DNA from: Pseudidiomarina taiwanensis
GTDB lineage: Bacteria; Pseudomonadota; Gammaproteobacteria; Enterobacterales; Alteromonadaceae
Assembly (NCBI RefSeq): GCF_003987435.1
Contig: NZ_PIQG01000003.1
Span: 62,001-126,000 of the forward strand
Direction of reading: 5' to 3'
Length of the DNA stretch: 64,000 nucleotides
Shown: piece by piece, positions 18,909 through 26,718 of the stretch
Layout of the letters: every line of letters begins with the position of its first letter
Position numbering within the stretch: the first letter of the stretch is position 1
Notes under the pieces: model-generated
Told to the model about the DNA's origin: nothing
Databases searched by the model: none
Seen by the model: only the letters and a program-made list of their open reading frames with translations
Position numbers and translations under genes: made by a program

Positions 18909-20131
18909 ATCCAACTTTCAGCCTGGTCAAGCGGGAATGGTTTGGCGTAGTAGTAGCCCTGCAGAACGGATACGCCCAGCTCTTCTAGGGTGGCAATCTC
19001 ATCCGCCGACTCAACCCCCTCGGCAACGGTCTCAAGGTTGAGTTCTTGGGCCAGCATCACAGCAATTTGCACCACTTTTTTGTGAATATCATTGTTGTGG
19101 ATATTGCGCACAAACATCCGATCTATTTTTACCTCATCAAGAGGAAGAATGGTTAATTGCCCAATCGATGCAAATCCGGTGCCGAAATCATCGAGTGAAA
19201 GACGCACACCACAGGCATGATAAGCATGCAAGAATTCACGGATAACCTGCATATTTTCGAACGATTCCGTCTCGAGAATCTCCAAAGATAAAGACTGCAT
19301 CAGTTCTGGATGAGCCTTTGCGAGCTCTTGCACACGATGCAAAAATGATAAATCGCATAACTGCTTCGGACTAACATTAATACTCAAACTGAGCTCAGGA
19401 TAGTTCGCCAGTTGTTGCTGCAAAATAGCGATGGCTTGCTCGACCACAAAGCATCCAAGTTCGCGATCAGCGTACGAACCAGCAACTTGAGGCAAAAAAT
19501 CTCCGGGCGGGATTACGCCACGGTCAGGATGGTGCCAACGCAGTAACGCTTCAAACCCAACCAGCTTACGTGATTGTGTCGTTACTTTGGGCTGCAAATA
19601 AAGTGTCATATGACCTTTGTCGATTGCTTCGGAAACTTGCTGAATCAGTTTTAGTTTTTGTTTATGCAGTTGTTCTGATTCATCGTCGTAAATCACAGAC
19701 TGGTCACCACCTTGTTTTTTTGCTTCGATACAGGCTTGCAGCGCGTTGCGCAAAATTTTATCAGGCGTGTTAGTGTCAAGGTTGGTGTAGCAGGCTCCAA
19801 TGGCAGCACTGATGTGGAGCTTTCGCCCTTCAACAGTAAATGGCTGCTGAAATAACGCTTCAAACAATTGCAAGGTATCAAAACTTGCATCAGCTCCAGA
19901 AAACGCTAAATAAAATTGGTCACCACCAGTATAGACTGTGCCGTTATGTTGCTCAGCAGTGCGGCGCAATTCAGCTGCTATCGTCTGCAAAGCAATATCA
20001 CCAAAGGCTTCACCGAAGCGCGCGTTGACTGCACTAAAGTTATCTAAGTTGGCGATACATAATAAAATCTCGGAGTGTCCCGAGTTGCGCTGAAAAATAT
20101 CAGTAATGGCGTCGTAAAAATCTTTAAACAT
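18887..20131 (-). CDS. Cyclic-di-GMP phosphodiesterase, degenerate GGDEF plus EAL domain
   Basis: A 414-residue soluble signalling protein. The GGDEF domain (about residues 20-155) has GGDQF at 69-73 in place of GGDEF, so diguanylate cyclase activity is doubtful. The EAL domain (about 170-410) retains EALLRW (194-199), SINVSP, the LEILE glutamate, DDFGTG, KIDRMF and AEGVES, all needed for c-di-GMP hydrolysis. It should therefore lower c-di-GMP. There is no sensor domain or signal peptide. It begins 4 bp after the stop of the LuxO-like regulator gene, so the two form an operon; the regulator probably ties phosphorelay input to c-di-GMP level. Confidence 0.92.
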   Translation of the reverse strand: MFKDFYDAITDIFQRNSGHSEILLCIANLDNFSAVNARFGEAFGDIALQTIAAELRRTAEQHNGTVYTGGDQFYLAFSGADASFDTLQLFEALFQQPFTVEGRKLHISAAIGACYTNLDTNTPDKILRNALQACIEAKKQGGDQSVIYDDESEQLHKQKLKLIQQVSEAIDKGHMTLYLQPKVTTQSRKLVGFEALLRWHHPDRGVIPPGDFLPQVAGSYADRELGCFVVEQAIAILQQQLANYPELSLSINVSPKQLCDLSFLHRVQELAKAHPELMQSLSLEILETESFENMQVIREFLHAYHACGVRLSLDDFGTGFASIGQLTILPLDEVKIDRMFVRNIHNNDIHKKVVQIAVMLAQELNLETVAEGVESADEIATLEELGVSVLQGYYYAKPFPLDQAESWIQKFNAG

Positions 20132-20135
20132 AAAT

Positions 20136-21539
20136 CTAGCCCTGCAGCTTCCATTGCTTCATTTTGCGATAAAGAGTCGACGGACTCACTTCGAGTATTC
20201 GGGCCGTTGCACGAATATTGTAATTGCATTTTTGCAGCGCCCGTTCAATCATCTGCTTTTCAACCAGCCACAGTGGCTGAACGAGACCATTATCTTGAGG
20301 GTTACTCGCCTCGACCGATACCCCAGCGGTGTTCTGTAGAGCCGTGTTTGTTGCTGCGGGACGAATCAATTCCGATGGCAACATCCGAGCGGCAAGAATC
20401 GGACCGTCATTTAAGGTCACCACTTTACGAATAACGTTAATTAACTCACGAACATTGCCGGGCCATGAGTAGTCATGCAACAGGGTCTCAGCGGTTGCCG
20501 AAATTGCATTAAAAGCTTTACCCTCTTGCACAGCAACTCGTTTTAAAATTTGTTGCGCAATTAATGGGATATCCTCAGCCCGCTCCCGCAAAGGTGGAAT
20601 AATAATTGGTATGACACTTAAGCGATAATATAAATCTTCGCGCAGCTGCCCTTTTTTAATTGCATCAAGAGGGTCGCGGTTGGTTGCGCAGATAAAGCGG
20701 ACATCCACTTTCGTCGTGCGGTCACTGCCTACGGGGGTGAATTCGCGGCGTTCGATAAACCGCAGTAATTTACTCTGCAATTCATACGGTAACTCACCTA
20801 ATTCATCTAGGAACAAAGTGCCTGAGTGAGCGCGTTGGGCGGCCCCGGTACGGTTGCTATTCGCTCCAGTAAAGGCACCTTTGACGTGACCGAATAACTC
20901 AGATTCCAACAATTGGTGAGGAATCGCCGCACAGTTGATTGCAACAAACGGTCGGTTACGACGTTTACTTTCGAAATGAACGGCTTCCGCAAATAGCTCC
21001 TTACCGGTACCGCTCTCGCCGGTAATGAAGAAACTAGCGTCGCTTTTTGCTGCTTTTCGAACGACTTCAAAGAGTTCGAGCATTGGTTTAGACTGAGCCA
21101 CCATGCCGTGGAAAACTTGATACACATTAGGCTGACTAACCGCGTTTAGTTTGCGTTTTAACTCAAGTTGTTGAATTGCATTGTTGACCGTGACGAGAAA
21201 GCGAACTTTTTCGACGGGCTTTTGCAAATAATCCGTGGCTTGATGCTGCATTGCGGTTAAAACCAGTGAGCTATCTGCTTTTGAGGTGACGATGATAACT
21301 GGGATCTCGCGGTCAAACTGGCGAATCTGTCGCAATAATTCAAGCCCATCGGTATCAGGCAGGCCAATATCGAGAAGTATCAAATCAATGGGCTCGCTGC
21401 GCAGCCGTTCTAGAGCATCTCTGCCTTGACTGACGTGTTTAACGAGCGCCCGGTCTGCCAGAAAACTCTGATAAATTAACGCGGTCGTTTTATTATCTTC
21501 TACAATGAGAATGGTCGGCTTTGCGTTGTTTTCTAGCAT
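20136..21539 (-). CDS. LuxO-like sigma-54-dependent response regulator
   Basis: A 467-residue NtrC-class activator: receiver (1-120, phospho-acceptor Asp57 in LILLDIGLPD), AAA+ domain (about 145-380) with GESGTGKE, sigma-54-contacting GAFTGA and LFLDELGELP, and a Fis-type helix-turn-helix at the end (VSPSTLYRKMKQW). Segments such as VTVNNAI, GHVKGAFTGA, VDVRFICATNRDP and the C-terminal PLW...EKQMIERALQKC are closer to Vibrio LuxO than to NtrC. ATG at 21539 lacks a well-spaced RBS. Directly upstream lie a sigma-54 promoter and an intrinsic terminator, which the protein itself may control. An EAL gene follows after 4 bp. Confidence 0.9.
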   Translation of the reverse strand: MLENNAKPTILIVEDNKTTALIYQSFLADRALVKHVSQGRDALERLRSEPIDLILLDIGLPDTDGLELLRQIRQFDREIPVIIVTSKADSSLVLTAMQHQATDYLQKPVEKVRFLVTVNNAIQQLELKRKLNAVSQPNVYQVFHGMVAQSKPMLELFEVVRKAAKSDASFFITGESGTGKELFAEAVHFESKRRNRPFVAINCAAIPHQLLESELFGHVKGAFTGANSNRTGAAQRAHSGTLFLDELGELPYELQSKLLRFIERREFTPVGSDRTTKVDVRFICATNRDPLDAIKKGQLREDLYYRLSVIPIIIPPLRERAEDIPLIAQQILKRVAVQEGKAFNAISATAETLLHDYSWPGNVRELINVIRKVVTLNDGPILAARMLPSELIRPAATNTALQNTAGVSVEASNPQDNGLVQPLWLVEKQMIERALQKCNYNIRATARILEVSPSTLYRKMKQWKLQG

Positions 21540-21563
21540 AAAAAATTAATGGTTATCCTTCAT

Positions 21564-21604
21564 AAAAAACTGGGTTATTGTGCAGCAAGTGCACAATAAC
21601 CCAG
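21564..21604 (-). terminator. Perfect intrinsic terminator upstream of LuxO-like gene
   Basis: Arms CTGGGTTATTGTGCA (21570-21584) and TGCACAATAACCCAG (21590-21604) are perfectly complementary over 15 bp with a 5-nt loop. Read on the minus strand the hairpin is followed by TTTTTT (21569-21564). On the plus strand there is no T-run. It ends 24 bp before the regulator start codon. Confidence 0.88.
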
Positions 21605-21633
21605 AAAGCGGTAAGACGGGAGATCTTCCACTC
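21564..21633 (-). ncRNA. Candidate sigma-54-dependent small RNA (or terminated leader) upstream of LuxO-like gene
   Basis: A transcript of about 70 nt is predicted on the minus strand. It would start near 21633, about 12 nt after the -12 element of a consensus sigma-54 promoter (21644-21660), and end in a perfect hairpin with six U residues (21564-21604). No open reading frame fits. In vibrios LuxO activates sigma-54-dependent Qrr sRNA genes, one of which (qrr1) lies next to luxO. By position and promoter type this is a Qrr-like candidate, but I see no clear Qrr sequence match. The alternative is an attenuated 5' leader of the regulator gene. Confidence 0.55.
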
Positions 21634-21643
21634 TAGTTCATTA

Positions 21644-21660
21644 AGCAAAATGCGTGCCAA
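21644..21660 (-). promoter_or_regulatory. Sigma-54 promoter
   Basis: On the minus strand the sequence is TTGGCACGCATTTTGCT, an exact match to YTGGCACG-N4-TTGCW with the invariant GG-N10-GC spacing. It points toward the hairpin at 21570-21604 and the LuxO-like gene. The 385-bp region 21540-21924 otherwise contains no gene; activator sites should lie between 21700 and 21900, where none is obvious. Confidence 0.85.
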
Positions 21661-21924
21661 TTTTAAACATAGTAGAGATATGCAGGTTTTCCAGTGGATT
21701 TAGACTATTCTGAGAAATCTCCGACGTAAAATTAAGTTATAAGCGTTTAATAATGAGACAAGTTCGACCCATAAAGAAACAGTCGTTTCAAAATGAGTCA
21801 CTCCAGTCCAATTATTGCACAGTTTTGCTAGACAAGAATCCCAAGATCGATAAACTAAACTTTCGTTATAGATTGTCATCTTGTTGTAACTAAGCATTTT
21901 GTACTGATAAGAGTAGATGGACCT

Positions 21925-22296
21925 GTGCAAATCATTATTGTTGACGATAATTCAGTAAACTTACTGCTGCTCACTGAAACCCTTAAGATAGCTGGCTATA
22001 CAGCTGTTGAGAGCTTCTCACATCCACATGCGGCACTTGAATTTGCAGCAAACCATGCCATTGACGTCGCACTCATTGATCAAAATATGCCCGATTTGAC
22101 TGGACTTGAACTGTTTGCCCGTCTCAAAGCAAATCAAACTCAACCGATTATTGCGTTTCTGGTGACCGCACTTACCGATAAAGCGTTATATGAACAAGCG
22201 TTGCAGCAAGGTTTTACCGGCGTGATTAGTAAACCATTTGAAGTAGCGAAGGTGATTCAAACCCTAAAGCAAGCGCTCGGTAAGAGAACGGCTTAA
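21925..22296 (+). CDS. Stand-alone response regulator receiver (CheY-like)
   Basis: A 123-residue single receiver domain without output domain. The acidic pocket is VDDN (residues 6-9), the phospho-acceptor is Asp52 (ALIDQNMPD), the conserved Thr/Ala is in VTALTD and the Lys is in ISKPFE. The start is GTG at 21925 with a weak RBS. It is divergent from the LuxO-like gene and ends 1 bp before the convergent HPt gene, so it is flanked by the partners a phosphorelay would need. Its target, perhaps through protein contact as in CheY or Spo0F, is unknown. Confidence 0.88.
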   Translation: MQIIIVDDNSVNLLLLTETLKIAGYTAVESFSHPHAALEFAANHAIDVALIDQNMPDLTGLELFARLKANQTQPIIAFLVTALTDKALYEQALQQGFTGVISKPFEVAKVIQTLKQALGKRTA

Positions 22297-22638
22297 TTAG
22301 CCGTTGTCAGCAATGAACTGCTCAAGTTGCTGTAAGGTTTCAGCGGCAACTGCAAATACTTCCGCTTGCGTCTGTTCTTGTACTTGCTTCAACTCAGCTT
22401 CATTTTCGAGTCGTTTTAAAACATCAGCCAAATGAGTTAAGCGCACTTGTGCCGCAGCACCATACATCGCGTGCGCGAGCTTCTCGATGGTACCTGCGTG
22501 TTCAGGTTGGGGGGATAAGCGGGCTAACTCAACGCAAAACGCATCAAGTTCTTGCATACAGGCAGAAACAACGGCCACACAAAGGTCTGTGTGGCCATTT
22601 AATTCATTAACAAACTCTTGTTGATTCCAAATCACCAT
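22297..22638 (-). CDS. HPt (histidine phosphotransfer) domain protein
   Basis: A 113-residue helical protein with the HPt signature LAHAMYGAAAQVRL; His56 is the expected phosphorylation site. Its size equals LuxU of vibrios (114), the HPt that passes phosphate to LuxO. It lies 11 bp downstream of typA on the same strand and end-to-end with the receiver gene. The LuxO-like regulator is 0.6 kb away. The role as phosphate donor to the LuxO-like regulator or the stand-alone receiver is inference from these neighbours. Confidence 0.8.
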   Translation of the reverse strand: MVIWNQQEFVNELNGHTDLCVAVVSACMQELDAFCVELARLSPQPEHAGTIEKLAHAMYGAAAQVRLTHLADVLKRLENEAELKQVQEQTQAEVFAVAAETLQQLEQFIADNG

Positions 22639-22649
22639 GGAAAAAGAGT

Positions 22650-24494
22650 TTAGTCCTCTTTCGTGCGACTTGCACGTTTACGTTCATTTTCGGTCAGCAA
22701 ACGCTTACGCACTCGAATCGACTTCGGCGTGATTTCAACCAACTCATCGTCATCGATAAACTCAAGCGCTTGCTCAAGCGTCATGCGAATCGGTGGGGTT
22801 AATAGCAAGGCATCATCAGTACCTGCGGCACGGATGTTGGTCAACTGCTTACCTTTCAAACAGTTCACGGTAAGGTCGTTTGAACGGCTATGAATACCAA
22901 TCACCATGCCTTCATACACTTCTTCACCATGGCCGATCATCAAGCGACCGCGCTCTTGCAAGTTAAACAAGGCATAGGCAAGGGCTTTACCTTGTGCATT
23001 TGAAATCAACACACCGTTATTGCGCTGACCGATGTTGCCGCCTTTGTGCGGACCATAGTGGTCGAAACTGTGATACAACAAACCGGTACCCGAGGTTAAG
23101 GTCATGAACTCGGTTTGGAACCCGATCAAGCCACGACTTGGGACGATAAAGTCGATGCGAATACGGCCTTTACCATCCGGTTGCATATCGGTCATCTCGG
23201 CTTTACGCAAACCAAGTTTTTCCATCACCGCACCTTGGTGCTGCTCTTCGATATCAACCGTGAGGTTCTCAAACGGCTCTTGTTTGACGCCGTTTTCTTC
23301 ATGAATAATTACTTCTGGGCGCGATACTGCGAGTTCAAAGCCTTCGCGACGCATGTTTTCAATCAATACGCCTAAGTGCAATTCACCACGGCCGGACACC
23401 CGGAAACGATCTGGACTGTCGGTTTCTTCCACGCGCAGTGCCACGTTGTGTTTCAACTCTTGCTCTAGGCGCTCAAGAATCTGCCGCGAGGTGACAAACT
23501 TCCCTTCTTTACCGGCAAACGGCGAAGTGTTGACCTGGAAGGTCATGGTCACGGTCGGTTCGTCAACGCTCAAAGCAGGGAGTGCTTCAACCGACCCTTG
23601 CGCACAGACGGTGTCCGAGATTTTCAATTCGCCTAAACCCGTCACGGCAACGATATCACCTGCGCTGGCGCTGTCCGTTTCGATACGGTCTAAGCCCAGG
23701 TAGCCAAAGATCTGGCCAACTTTACCGTTGCGCTGACTGCCATCGGCGCCAACAATGGTCACTTGCTGGTTTAGCTTTAAGGTGCCACGTTTGATTCGGC
23801 CGATCCCGATCACGCCCACATAGCTTGAGTAATCAAGCTGAGAAATTTGCATCTGTAACGGGCCATCACGGTCCGCGTCTGGTGCTGAAACATGCTCAAG
23901 AATCGCTTCAAACAGCGGGGTCATGTCGTCGCTTGACTCGTTGTAGTCAAGGGTCGCAAAGCCGTTAAGTGCTGAGGCATAAACAATTGGGAAGTCGAGC
24001 TGCTCGTCGGTTGCGCCAAGGTTATCGAACAAATCAAAAACTTGGTCTACCACCCAGTCAGGGCGTGCCCCTGGACGGTCAATTTTGTTCACGACGACGA
24101 TTGGCTTCAAGCCATGGGCAAAGGCTTTTTGCGTTACAAAGCGGGTTTGTGGCATGGGGCCATCAACGGCATCGACCAGCAATAATACTGAGTCTGCCAT
24201 GGATAGAACCCGCTCAACCTCACCACCGAAGTCGGCGTGGCCCGGGGTATCAAGAATATTGATGCGATAGTCGTTGTAGTTGATGGCGGTATTTTTCGCC
24301 AAAATCGTAATACCGCGCTCTTTCTCAAGATCATTTGAGTCCATGATGCGCTCTTCGACCCCACCACGACTTTCAAGCGTGCCTGACTGCTGTAGCAGTT
24401 TATCAACCAAGGTGGTCTTACCGTGGTCGACGTGCGCGATGATGGCGATGTTGCGCAACTTATTGATATCAGTAGAAACGATCTTATTACTCAT
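22650..24494 (-). CDS. typA: Ribosome-associated GTPase TypA/BipA
   Basis: A 614-residue translational GTPase that assists large-subunit assembly and stress adaptation. The G domain has [10 protein letters not shown] (G1), GITILAKNT (G2), [12 protein letters not shown] (G3) and [11 protein letters not shown] (G4). Domains II, III and V follow, and the BipA-specific C-terminal domain ([17 protein letters not shown], then [17 protein letters not shown]) is complete. Length is close to E. coli BipA (607). It is followed after 11 bp by the HPt gene on the same strand. Confidence 0.98.
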   Translation of the reverse strand: MSNKIVSTDINKLRNIAIIAHVDHGKTTLVDKLLQQSGTLESRGGVEERIMDSNDLEKERGITILAKNTAINYNDYRINILDTPGHADFGGEVERVLSMADSVLLLVDAVDGPMPQTRFVTQKAFAHGLKPIVVVNKIDRPGARPDWVVDQVFDLFDNLGATDEQLDFPIVYASALNGFATLDYNESSDDMTPLFEAILEHVSAPDADRDGPLQMQISQLDYSSYVGVIGIGRIKRGTLKLNQQVTIVGADGSQRNGKVGQIFGYLGLDRIETDSASAGDIVAVTGLGELKISDTVCAQGSVEALPALSVDEPTVTMTFQVNTSPFAGKEGKFVTSRQILERLEQELKHNVALRVEETDSPDRFRVSGRGELHLGVLIENMRREGFELAVSRPEVIIHEENGVKQEPFENLTVDIEEQHQGAVMEKLGLRKAEMTDMQPDGKGRIRIDFIVPSRGLIGFQTEFMTLTSGTGLLYHSFDHYGPHKGGNIGQRNNGVLISNAQGKALAYALFNLQERGRLMIGHGEEVYEGMVIGIHSRSNDLTVNCLKGKQLTNIRAAGTDDALLLTPPIRMTLEQALEFIDDDELVEITPKSIRVRKRLLTENERKRASRTKED

Positions 24495-24581
24495 GCAAAT
24501 TTATCCAGTTCAGTCAGGCAAAGCTAAAAAAGAGCGCGGATTATACAGGCATCAACGCAGAAAAAATAGCCAAATCACTGT

Positions 24582-25598
24582 TTAACTGCGTTTCAGGCGC
24601 TTGCGCCAACGCTGCTGGGCGTAGTGACGTAAGCTGGGGATAATATCGGTCTCATCCATGATGGGTTGGCCCAAGATGGTCTCGATAATATCTTCGAGGG
24701 TGATCAAGCCCATCCATGACCCATGTTCATCGTAAACTAAGGCCATATGCTGGCGAGTTTCCAGTAAACGGGTCATAACCACTTCCACATTCACCGTTTC
24801 GGCAACGATTTCAGCTGGGCGGGCGAGCTCGCGAACTTCATGATTCAACTCCGCTTCGAGTGCTTCATTGCGCAAAATAATGCCGTGCGGCTCTTCGTTA
24901 TCATCGATAACCGGGAAGCGCGAATAAGGCAAGGTCTTCACTTGTTCAACGAAGTCTGCGACGGTTTGCTCAGGATGGACGGCTTGGCAGACGGTGCGTG
25001 GGGTCATGACATCGCGCACCCGAATCGTATGCAAATCGATAATGTTCGCGATCACTCGGCGCTCATCGGCATCGATCACGTCTTGCTCACGACCGAGCGC
25101 AGCAAGCGCCTTAATCTCAGCACGCAAGTCGATATCACCTTCGCCACTGCCACCAATACGCTGGGTGATTTTGTCTGAAAGCCAAATAAATGGGCGCAGG
25201 ATTAAAATTAAAAAGTTAAGGGTTGCCGGCAGTATGGGAGCGAGATTACGCCAATATTTTGCCCCAATCGTCTTTGGGACAATTTCTGAGAGGACCAGAA
25301 TCAAAACTGTCATCACGGCTGAGGCAAGCGCGAGATACCCATCACCAAAGACCACACCCACTTGCGCGCCGACCCCGGCCGCTCCAGCGGTATGGGCGAC
25401 GGTGTTGAGCGTTAAGATAGCCGCCAAAGGCCGATCAATGTTCTCTTTTAAAGCCGCCAGTTGCGCTTGCAATTTTGGCTTATTCTCTTTTTGCTGAGCA
25501 ATAAAACTGGGAGTAATCGACAGCAATGCCGCTTCTAAAATGGAGCAAATAAACGAAATGCCCACCGCGATAAAAGCGAAAACAATCAGCAAAACCAT
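24582..25598 (-). CDS. CNNM/CBS-domain membrane protein (CorB/hemolysin-like)
   Basis: A 338-residue inner-membrane protein. The N-terminal CNNM (DUF21) domain, about residues 1-170, has three to four spans with the blocks ILEAALLSITPSFI, LNTVAHTAGAAGVGA and LSEIVPKTIGA. A CBS pair follows (about 200-320: VRDVMTPRTVCQAV, LPYSRFPVIDD, LVYDEHGSWMGLITLEDIIE). The usual C-terminal CorC_HlyC domain is absent. Relatives transport Mg2+ and other divalent cations in exchange for Na+; a transport role here is inferred. The 87-bp gap to typA and the upstream gap to 25761 suggest it is transcribed alone. Confidence 0.9.
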   Translation of the reverse strand: MVLLIVFAFIAVGISFICSILEAALLSITPSFIAQQKENKPKLQAQLAALKENIDRPLAAILTLNTVAHTAGAAGVGAQVGVVFGDGYLALASAVMTVLILVLSEIVPKTIGAKYWRNLAPILPATLNFLILILRPFIWLSDKITQRIGGSGEGDIDLRAEIKALAALGREQDVIDADERRVIANIIDLHTIRVRDVMTPRTVCQAVHPEQTVADFVEQVKTLPYSRFPVIDDNEEPHGIILRNEALEAELNHEVRELARPAEIVAETVNVEVVMTRLLETRQHMALVYDEHGSWMGLITLEDIIETILGQPIMDETDIIPSLRHYAQQRWRKRLKRS

Positions 25599-25761
25599 AA
25601 GGGTCTCTCAGTGACTAACCGACCGCCATTGTCGTCAAATTTCGATTCTCTGTCTATGCTTAGCATCATGATGTTGCGGATGACTGAGCTTGATTTTCTA
25701 TAAAATAATTCGCATAATCCTATTTTAGAAAAATACGAAATAGTCCGTTAGGAGAAAATAT

Positions 25762-26718
25762 ATGGTCATGCGGTCATTTTCAGTTGTTGCACTTACCCTG
25801 TTCTCGAGTTGGTTCGCAGCGACAGTTCACGCGACTGAGGTCACAGTTCAAACCAGCACAGTTGCGGAGATGATTCATGCGCAAGGCGTGGTCGAATCGA
25901 CCAATAGCGCAACCATTTCAGCGCAAGTATCCGGTCGTGTCGAGCGAGTCTTTGTGGATGTTGGCGACCAAGTTGAAGCTGGAGCAAGCCTGCTCACAAT
26001 CACCTCAGTCGAGCAATATCAAATGCTCACTCAAGCGCAAGCACAAGTGGCCGCAGCGGAAGCAACTTTGGTTGCCGAGCAGCAAGAATTCGCCCGCGTT
26101 AGCAGTCTAGTCGAACGGCAATTAGTACCGGTGGCTGAATTAGACCGGGCGCAAGCACGTCTTGATAATGCTAAAGCACAAGTGCGCGCGGCCAAAGCTG
26201 CTGCCAGTCGCGCCGAAGAGCAACTCTCCTACACCGAAGTCCGCGCGCCATACGCAGGCATTGTCAGTGAGCGTTTGGTTGAGCCAGGCGAATTAGTGCA
26301 GCCGGGCACCCCGTTGATGTCAGGCTTTGACCCGAATGAATTACGTTTGCATGTTGACTTGCCCGCCAATTATGCCGCTGGCGCAGGGCAATTTTCACAA
26401 GCCCAAGTGGATGGTATCCAGCCCACTGAATTCCAACTCTTCCCAACCGTACACAGCCAAAGTAGTACAGTACGACTGCGCTTAATCTTGCCAAGTGATA
26501 GTGGTTTTGTGCCAGGTGAGTGGCAGCCGGTTGCAGTTAAAGTGGGTGAGCACCAAGGTATTTTAGTGCCACAACAAGCGATTCGTCACCAAGGCGAACT
26601 CACTCTGGTCCGCTTGGCGGACCAAAGTTGGCGTGCAGTGCGCTTAGGTACACAGAACGGCGACCAAGTTGAAGTGGTCAGTGGCTTAACTGCGGGTGAG
26701 GTTATTGTTTATGAGTGA
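25762..26718 (+). CDS. RND efflux periplasmic adaptor (membrane fusion protein)
   Basis: A 318-residue adaptor that links an RND pump to an outer-membrane channel. A cleavable signal peptide (about residues 1-24, ending VHA-TE) is followed by a lipoyl half (AQVSGRVERVFVDVGDQVEAG), an alpha-helical hairpin rich in Ala/Gln, the second lipoyl half (YTEVRAPYAGIVSERLVEPGELVQPG) and a beta-barrel/proximal domain. ATG at 25762 has AGGAG 7 bp upstream. The stop overlaps the RND permease start by 8 bp. No TolC-type gene is present, so the pump likely uses an outer-membrane channel encoded elsewhere. Confidence 0.93.
   Translation: MVMRSFSVVALTLFSSWFAATVHATEVTVQTSTVAEMIHAQGVVESTNSATISAQVSGRVERVFVDVGDQVEAGASLLTITSVEQYQMLTQAQAQVAAAEATLVAEQQEFARVSSLVERQLVPVAELDRAQARLDNAKAQVRAAKAAASRAEEQLSYTEVRAPYAGIVSERLVEPGELVQPGTPLMSGFDPNELRLHVDLPANYAAGAGQFSQAQVDGIQPTEFQLFPTVHSQSSTVRLRLILPSDSGFVPGEWQPVAVKVGEHQGILVPQQAIRHQGELTLVRLADQSWRAVRLGTQNGDQVEVVSGLTAGEVIVYE

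Noticed and set aside
21815-21830. TTGCACAGTTTTGCT on the plus strand as a sigma-54 promoter for the receiver gene
   Set aside because: It lacks one G of the -24 GG and the spacing is one base short. The GG-N10-GC spacing is strict, so it is not a credible promoter.
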